NCBI RefSeq assembly: GCF_900167525.1 | Contig: NZ_FUZQ01000008.1 | Span: 186,001-250,000, forward strand | Direction of reading: 5' to 3' | Source: Krasilnikoviella flava | Lineage (GTDB): Bacteria; Actinomycetota; Actinomycetes; Actinomycetales; Cellulomonadaceae | DNA: 64,000 bases | Part shown: positions 59,537-64,000 of the stretch, piece by piece | Layout of the letters: the number at the start of each line of letters is the position of its first letter | Position numbering within the stretch: the first letter of the stretch is position 1 | Translations under genes and position numbers: made by a program | The notes under the pieces: generated by a model | Databases searched by the model: none | The model's input: only the letters and a program-made list of their open reading frames with translations | What the model was told of the DNA's origin: nothing

Positions 59537-62397
59537 GGCGCGCCCATCCGGCCGCCCGCGAGGACCCGGTCCGCCCATGTCGCCAGGCGCGCGCGGTCGA
59601 TCTTGGAGTTGTGGCGCACGTCGGTCGGCATGCGCCCCGCCACCAGCACGGCCGCCAGCCGCACCGGCGACGCGGCGCGCACCGCGGTCGCGAGGTCGTC
59701 GGGCGCGAGTCCGGGGCGGCGCGCTCGGCCGGCGGCATCGCCGACGGTCTCGACGACGGCGACGGCCTGCTGCACCCCCGCGGGACCGACGCCGACCACC
59801 GCGGCCCGGCGCACCTGCGGCACCCGCTCCACGTGCTGCTCCGGCCCCACCGGCGCCAGCGGCCCGTCGGCCGTGCGGAGCACGTGCGCGAGGCGGCCCT
59901 CGATCCACAGGCGGCCCTGGTCGTCCAGGTGCCCGACGTCGCCGGTGCGGTGCCAGCGGCCCATCGGGGTGTCGCGCTCGGCGGCCAGGTCGGTGAGCCA
60001 CAGCCGGTCGTAGCGCTCCTTGAGGTGCCCGGCGCGCACCAGCACCTCGCCGAGGACGCCGGGCGCGGCGGACGGCGCCCCGGTCGCGGCGCCGTCGTCG
60101 TCGAGGGCGCTGACCAGCACCTCGCCCCCGCCGACGGGCCGGCCCACGCAGACGCCGTCGTCGGGCGCCGTGGCGGCGTCGCGGATGCCGTCGAGCGTGA
60201 TGTCGGTGACGAGCAGGCACTCCGTCATCCCGTACGGCGTGTGCGGGGTCGCGGCGGGCATCAGCTCGGCGGCCGAGCCGAGCAGCTCGGCGGAGATCGG
60301 CGCGCCGGTCGAGAGGAAGGTGCGCACCCGCGCGAGGGCGGCGCGGTCCCCGCCGTCCAGCGCGTCCGCCGTCGCGACGACGTTGAGGATCGCCGCGGGC
60401 GAGAGGAACACGATCCGCGCGTCGGACGCCCGCACGGCGTCGGCGACCGCCCGGGCGGTGAGGGTCCGCGGGGACGACACGTCCATGCGCGGCGTCACCG
60501 ACCGCGTGCCGAGGGCCGGGCCGAGCAGCGCGAACGGCGCGAAGCCCGTGACCAGGCCGGTGTCCGGGCCGACGTCGAAGTGCGCCGCGAGCGCGTCGCG
60601 GAGCGCGGACAGCTCGGCGTGCCGGTAGACGACGCCCTTGGCCGGCCCCGTCGAGCCCGACGTGAACAGCACGGCGGCCTCGTCGTGCGGGCCGGGCTCC
60701 GGCGGCAGCGGCCGTCCCTCGCCGGCGCGCGCGACGTCGACGAGCTCGTGCGTCACTCCGAGTGCCCGGAGCACCGCCGGGGCGAGCGGCTCGGCCGAGA
60801 TGCGCACCCCGGGCCAGCCGAGCGCCCGCGCGGCGGCGAGGCCCTTGCGCTGCGCCACCACGAACCGCGGCCACGCCCCCCGCTGCGCCCGCGTCAGGCC
60901 CCGCACGCCCAGCCCGGCGTCGGCCACCACGACGACCGCGCCGATCCGCAGGCACGCGTACACGAGCGCGGTCAGCGTGGGCCCCGGCTCCACCAGCAGC
61001 GACACCCGGTCACCCCGCCGCACCCCGATCCCGTACAGCCCTGCCGCGATGCGCCGCACCTGCCGGTCCAGCGCCCGCCAGCTCACGGTGAAGGGCCGCC
61101 CGTCCGCGCCGTCGGTCGTCATGTCCAGCACGGCCGGCGCGTCGTCGTCGGCCCGCCCGTCCAGCCGGGCCCACAACGGCACGAACGGCCCCCCGCCGCC
61201 GACCGATCCGGCCAGTACCGGGTCCGTGGTCTCGACAGGCACGAGCGACGAGGCGACCTCCGAGTCCCTGAGTCGCGCGGACGGCGAGGAGGTCCACGAG
61301 GCGGTGGGGTCGGGAAGCTCGGGCACGGATGTCAGACCCGAAGCGGAGGGCCCCCTGGGGCCCGTGAACGCATCCGTGCCCGAGCTTCCCGACCCCTCCG
61401 CCGACAGCGACCCAGACCCGAGCCACCCGAGAACAGCAGGAGTCCAGTCGGCGTCCTCGGCGATCAGGTGGCCAGCGTCCGCGAATCGGTGCACGTGCGC
61501 GTGCGGCAGCCGGCGGGTGAGGTCGTCGAGATACCGGTCGGAGAAGATCGGGTCGTGCGGGCCCCACAGCAGCACGGCGGGGACCTTCAGCCCGGCGACC
61601 CCGGTGGCGATGCGGTCCAGCTCTGGCGAGCTGCGATGGGCGCCGTCCACGGGGATGTCGGCGACGAAGCCCTCGATGCCGTCGCGCTCGCCGGCGGTGA
61701 GGTACGGCAGCCGGTACGCCTGCGCGACGTCGTGGGGCAGGCGCGGGCGGGCCAGCGCGAGGGTGGTCTCGAGGAAGGCGCGGGTGGTGCGCGTGCCCAG
61801 GCGGTGCACGGGGCCGGCGAGGGCGAGGCGCAGCGGCGCCGGGAGGGGCGCGTCGTCGGGCTGGTGCACGGCGGTGTTCAGCAGCGCGACGCCCGCGAGG
61901 AGGTCGGGGTGGTCGACGGCCCAGCCGAGGGAGACGACGCCGCCCCAGTCGTGGCCGAGCGTCACGACCGGCCCGGTCAGCCCCAGCGCGTCGGTGAACG
62001 CGCCCAGGTCGGCGACCCGGCGAGCGAGCGGGCGGTGCTCGCCGGTCCGCTGCGAGAGGCCCATCTCGAGCTGGTCGACGGCGACGACGCGCCACGCCGG
62101 CCCGCCGCGCCGGGCCGAGTCGACCGCGTCGGTGACGAGCTTCCGCCACAGGTACGACCAGGTGGGGTTGCCGTGCACCGCGAGCGCGGTGCCCACGGGC
62201 TCGGCGTCGGGCCCGAGGCGGGCGGCGAGCTCGGGGCCGTTGTCGAGGTAGTGCCACGACGCGCCGCGCGCGTCGGTGAGCACGTGGCTGTACCGCGGGT
62301 CGAGGCCGGGCAGGCCCGGGGGCACGGTGTCGGCGGGGCGGGGGACGGTCGTGCTCGGGGAGGTCGCGGTGCTCGCGGGGGCGGTCGGTCCCGTCAC
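59533..62397 (-). CDS. oleBC: OleBC fusion: beta-lactone decarboxylase plus beta-lactone synthetase
   Basis: A 954-residue fusion typical of actinobacterial olefin loci. Residues 1 to about 326 are OleB, an alpha/beta hydrolase: HGNPTW, LGHDWGG with nucleophile Asp150, GPHDPIF with Asp282 and His310 in DAGHLIAED. It decarboxylates a beta-lactone to a cis-olefin. Residues about 405 to the end are OleC, an adenylate-forming enzyme: VLFTSGSTGPAKGVVY (about 577-590), TPYGMTEC and GRWHRTGDVGHLD. OleC closes the 3-hydroxy acid to the beta-lactone. The 80-residue linker is Ser/Gly/Pro/Thr-rich; residues about 334-364 are encoded by a perfect palindrome (61306-61396). Start GTG overlaps the OleA stop. 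Confidence 0.92.
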   Translation of the reverse strand: MTGPTAPASTATSPSTTVPRPADTVPPGLPGLDPRYSHVLTDARGASWHYLDNGPELAARLGPDAEPVGTALAVHGNPTWSYLWRKLVTDAVDSARRGGPAWRVVAVDQLEMGLSQRTGEHRPLARRVADLGAFTDALGLTGPVVTLGHDWGGVVSLGWAVDHPDLLAGVALLNTAVHQPDDAPLPAPLRLALAGPVHRLGTRTTRAFLETTLALARPRLPHDVAQAYRLPYLTAGERDGIEGFVADIPVDGAHRSSPELDRIATGVAGLKVPAVLLWGPHDPIFSDRYLDDLTRRLPHAHVHRFADAGHLIAEDADWTPAVLGWLGSGSLSAEGSGSSGTDAFTGPRGPSASGLTSVPELPDPTASWTSSPSARLRDSEVASSLVPVETTDPVLAGSVGGGGPFVPLWARLDGRADDDAPAVLDMTTDGADGRPFTVSWRALDRQVRRIAAGLYGIGVRRGDRVSLLVEPGPTLTALVYACLRIGAVVVVADAGLGVRGLTRAQRGAWPRFVVAQRKGLAAARALGWPGVRISAEPLAPAVLRALGVTHELVDVARAGEGRPLPPEPGPHDEAAVLFTSGSTGPAKGVVYRHAELSALRDALAAHFDVGPDTGLVTGFAPFALLGPALGTRSVTPRMDVSSPRTLTARAVADAVRASDARIVFLSPAAILNVVATADALDGGDRAALARVRTFLSTGAPISAELLGSAAELMPAATPHTPYGMTECLLVTDITLDGIRDAATAPDDGVCVGRPVGGGEVLVSALDDDGAATGAPSAAPGVLGEVLVRAGHLKERYDRLWLTDLAAERDTPMGRWHRTGDVGHLDDQGRLWIEGRLAHVLRTADGPLAPVGPEQHVERVPQVRRAAVVGVGPAGVQQAVAVVETVGDAAGRARRPGLAPDDLATAVRAASPVRLAAVLVAGRMPTDVRHNSKIDRARLATWADRVLAGGRMGAP
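61306..61396. repeat. Palindromic insertion within oleBC linker
   Basis: Perfect 26-bp arms at 61306-61331 and 61371-61396, with a 39-base centre that itself contains a GGGCCCC/GGGGCCC hairpin (61348-61363). The whole 91-bp element is read through in frame and encodes part of the OleB-OleC linker. At 61228-61240 lies GGTCTCGACAGGC, a half-site of the dispersed repeat. Likely a REP- or MITE-like insertion that kept the frame. Confidence 0.8.
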
Positions 62398-63416
62398 CAG
62401 GCGAGCTCCAGCATCGCGGTGTTGATGCCCGAGCCGACGCCCATGAGCAGCACCCGGTCGCCCGGGTCGAGCGAGTCCTGCTGCTCCACCAGCGTGATCG
62501 GCACGGACGCCGGGCCCACGTTCCCCAGCCGCTCGTAGGTGGTGGGCACCTTGGACCGGTCCAGCCCGACGGCCTCGACGATGGCCTGGGTGTGCACGCG
62601 CGACACCTGGTGGGTGACATACCGGTCCATCCGGGCCCAGTCCCAGTCGGCGACGGCGTCCTTCCAGGCGTCGACGACGAGCTCGAGCCCGCCGTCGAGC
62701 AGCGCCTTCGCGTCGGTGAACATGCCTTCGGTGCTGCCGACGCACAGGTCGTGGAACTTCGTCGCGGCGCGCGTGACGCCGCCGAGCACGCGGTGGCCCT
62801 CGGGGTGCTCGTCCGTCCGGCCCAGCACCGCGGCGGCGGAGCCGGAGCCGAGCGTGAGGGACGCGAACTCCTGCATGAAGTCGTCGCGGCGGCGGTCCTC
62901 GCGCAGCAGTCGGTCGATGGTGCGGTCGTGGATGACGTCGGCGTCCTCCCCGTCGACGACGACGGCATACCGGACCTGGCCGGACTCGATCATCGTCGCC
63001 GCCAGGCTCATGCCGTTGATGAAGCCCAGGCAGGCGTTGGCGACGTCGAAGTTCACGGCCGACGACGGCAGCCCGAGCCCGTGGTGCAGCCGCACCGCGA
63101 CGGACGGCTCGAGGTGCCGGCGCGTCACGGAGGTGTTGATGAGCAGACCGACGTCGGCGGCCTCGACGCCCGCGACCCGGAGCGCCTCGCGCCCGGCGGC
63201 GACCGTCGCGTCGTCCACGTCCTCGTCGGCGGTCCAGGCGCGCCGCTCGCGCACGCCGGCGACGCGCTCCAGCAGCGTGGTCGGCAGCCGCAGGCGGCGC
63301 AGCGCCGGGGCGAGCCGCTGCTGCACCGCGGCGGAGGTGCGCACCCCGGCCGGGAGCCTGCTGGTCACGGACAGCAGCGAGACCCCTGTGAACCTGGTGG
63401 TGGCGTTTCCTGACAC
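62394..63416 (-). CDS. oleA: OleA, thiolase-family acyl-CoA condensing enzyme
   Basis: A 340-residue thiolase-superfamily protein (FabH-like). It joins two fatty acyl-CoAs by non-decarboxylative Claisen condensation to a 2-alkyl-3-ketoalkanoic acid. Catalytic Cys129 is in VANACLGFINGM, with His269 in VTHQVSRVH and Asn299 in RLGNVGP; Glu103 in HLEPSVAV matches the base supplied across the dimer in Xanthomonas OleA. The GTG at 63416 places SGNATTRF at the N-terminus as in Micrococcus OleA; longer starts to 63485 are unlikely. It is the first gene of oleA-oleBC-oleD, with overlaps at both junctions. Confidence 0.92.
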   Translation of the reverse strand: MSGNATTRFTGVSLLSVTSRLPAGVRTSAAVQQRLAPALRRLRLPTTLLERVAGVRERRAWTADEDVDDATVAAGREALRVAGVEAADVGLLINTSVTRRHLEPSVAVRLHHGLGLPSSAVNFDVANACLGFINGMSLAATMIESGQVRYAVVVDGEDADVIHDRTIDRLLREDRRRDDFMQEFASLTLGSGSAAAVLGRTDEHPEGHRVLGGVTRAATKFHDLCVGSTEGMFTDAKALLDGGLELVVDAWKDAVADWDWARMDRYVTHQVSRVHTQAIVEAVGLDRSKVPTTYERLGNVGPASVPITLVEQQDSLDPGDRVLLMGVGSGINTAMLELAW

Positions 63417-63566
63417 ACGAGCTCCAGACGGCCGGTCGTGCGTGCCGCACGGTGCCGGCTCAGCGACGAATGAGGCGGGGCGCACGACCCCGGCCCCGCG
63501 ACGTTACGACGTCCGGGGCGAGCACGCCGTTCCAACGACGCGATGTGGGATCGGCCACGCAGGATC

Positions 63567-64000
63567 TCACCCGCGCGCGGCCCCGAGCACGTCGAGGGTC
63601 CACGCATGCTCGAACGCGATCTCCTCCCAGCGGGCGTACCGTCCGGAGACACCGCCGTGACCTGCGGACATCTCGATCTTCAGCAGCGCCGGCGCCCCGG
63701 CGGCCCGCAGGCGCGCGACCCACTTGGCGGGCTCCACATAGAGCACGCGGGTGTCGTGCAGCGAGGTGGTCGCCAGGACGCGCGGGTACGACGACGCGTC
63801 GTCGGGCACGTTCTCGTACGGCGTGTACGCCTTCATGCGGGCGTACGCCGCGGCGTCGTGCAGGGGGTCGCCCCACTCGTCCCACTCGACGACGGTGAGC
63901 GGCAGCGTCGGGTCGAGCATCGAGGTGAGCGCGTCGACGAACGGCACGCCGGCGAGCACGCCCACGAACAGATCGGGGGCGAGGTTCAGCGCCGCGCCCA
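63567..64000 (-). CDS. Prolyl oligopeptidase-family peptidase (protease II / PtrB-like), C-terminal part
   Basis: The C-terminal 144 or so residues of an S9 serine peptidase that continues beyond the right edge. Visible are APDLFVGVLAGVPFVD, PLTVVEWDEWGDP, and the catalytic Asp in SLHDTRVLYVEPAKWV and His in SAGHGGVSGRY, in the order and spacing of oligopeptidase B. These enzymes cleave peptides after basic residues in the cytoplasm. The nucleophile serine is outside the window. The 150 bases between its stop and oleA contain no gene and should hold the oleA promoter. Confidence 0.85.
   Translation of the reverse strand, partial: GAALNLAPDLFVGVLAGVPFVDALTSMLDPTLPLTVVEWDEWGDPLHDAAAYARMKAYTPYENVPDDASSYPRVLATTSLHDTRVLYVEPAKWVARLRAAGAPALLKIEMSAGHGGVSGRYARWEEIAFEHAWTLDVLGAARG

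Noticed and set aside
59611-62538. 975-codon plus-strand frame opposite oleBC
   Set aside because: Low-complexity Arg/Gly/His-rich shadow; the minus strand encodes the OleBC catalytic motifs.
1-64000. CRISPR arrays, transposases, integrases, prophage or attachment sites
   Set aside because: No regularly spaced repeat-spacer arrays and no recombinase or phage proteins were found. The short tandem repeats are within coding regions or are operator-like.

Overview
The window is very GC-rich (roughly 73% by eye) and densely packed. Many genes start with GTG and many neighbours overlap by 1 to 11 bases. Together with a CBM2 cellulose-binding module, a fused OleBC olefin gene, an LpqI-like GH3 lipoprotein, a HAIR-like heat-shock box and a PHO-box-like array, this points to a Micrococcales actinobacterium near Cellulomonas, Cellulosimicrobium or Isoptericola. 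That placement is inferred from gene content and composition; no rRNA or other marker gene is present. I see no rRNA, tRNA, CRISPR array, transposase, integrase or phage gene.

Layout. 1-6450: the end of a nucleobase permease, a GH42 beta-galactosidase with a LacI-type operator, and a Ugp-like operon (permeases, binding protein, glycerophosphodiesterase). 6611-24395: one long minus-strand run with a LacI regulator, two tandem ureohydrolases with histidine-rich N-termini, a binding protein, an MFS transporter, a fused double ATPase, two permeases, a second binding protein, two more permeases, a second fused double ATPase, an ArgJ-type acetyltransferase and an MpaB-like oxygenase. Most junctions overlap, so it reads as one import and processing locus for an arginine-derived or guanidino compound. 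It is the most interesting system here. Its gene set resembles the pah/oat2/oppA part of clavulanate clusters but lacks the clavam-forming enzymes.

24478-31042: small metabolic genes, a solitary HNH endonuclease, a metallo-beta-lactamase-fold protein, a flavoprotein monooxygenase and a frameshifted FAD monooxygenase. 31059-40105: a GntR regulator with an MHS transporter, a secreted CBM2 protein, an APC permease with no normal start codon, a secreted amidase, Hsp20 behind a HAIR-like element, and an NDH-2-like flavoprotein. 40176-43277: a DrrAB-type exporter, a DUF4097 protein and a ribbon-helix-helix regulator with helically phased TGGTGTC sites. 43417-47949: a methyltransferase, a VOC protein and two secreted proteins. 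48052-51477: two Gfo/Idh/MocA oxidoreductases divergent from a LacI regulator across a perfect 18-bp palindrome.

51497-58439: a threonine aldolase, an MFS exporter divergent from an unusual HxlR-peroxiredoxin fusion, an SRPBCC protein, a GH3 lipoprotein and a Pit phosphate transporter with three phased GTTC repeats upstream. 58520-63416: a complete long-chain olefin locus oleA-oleBC-oleD; the OleBC linker carries a perfect 26-bp-arm palindrome. 63567-64000: the C-terminal part of a prolyl-oligopeptidase-family peptidase.

A dispersed palindromic repeat (core GAGCCTGTCG/CGACAGGCTC) lies in four intergenic spaces, three of them between converging genes. It even supplies stop codons. Similar half-sites occur inside two coding regions.
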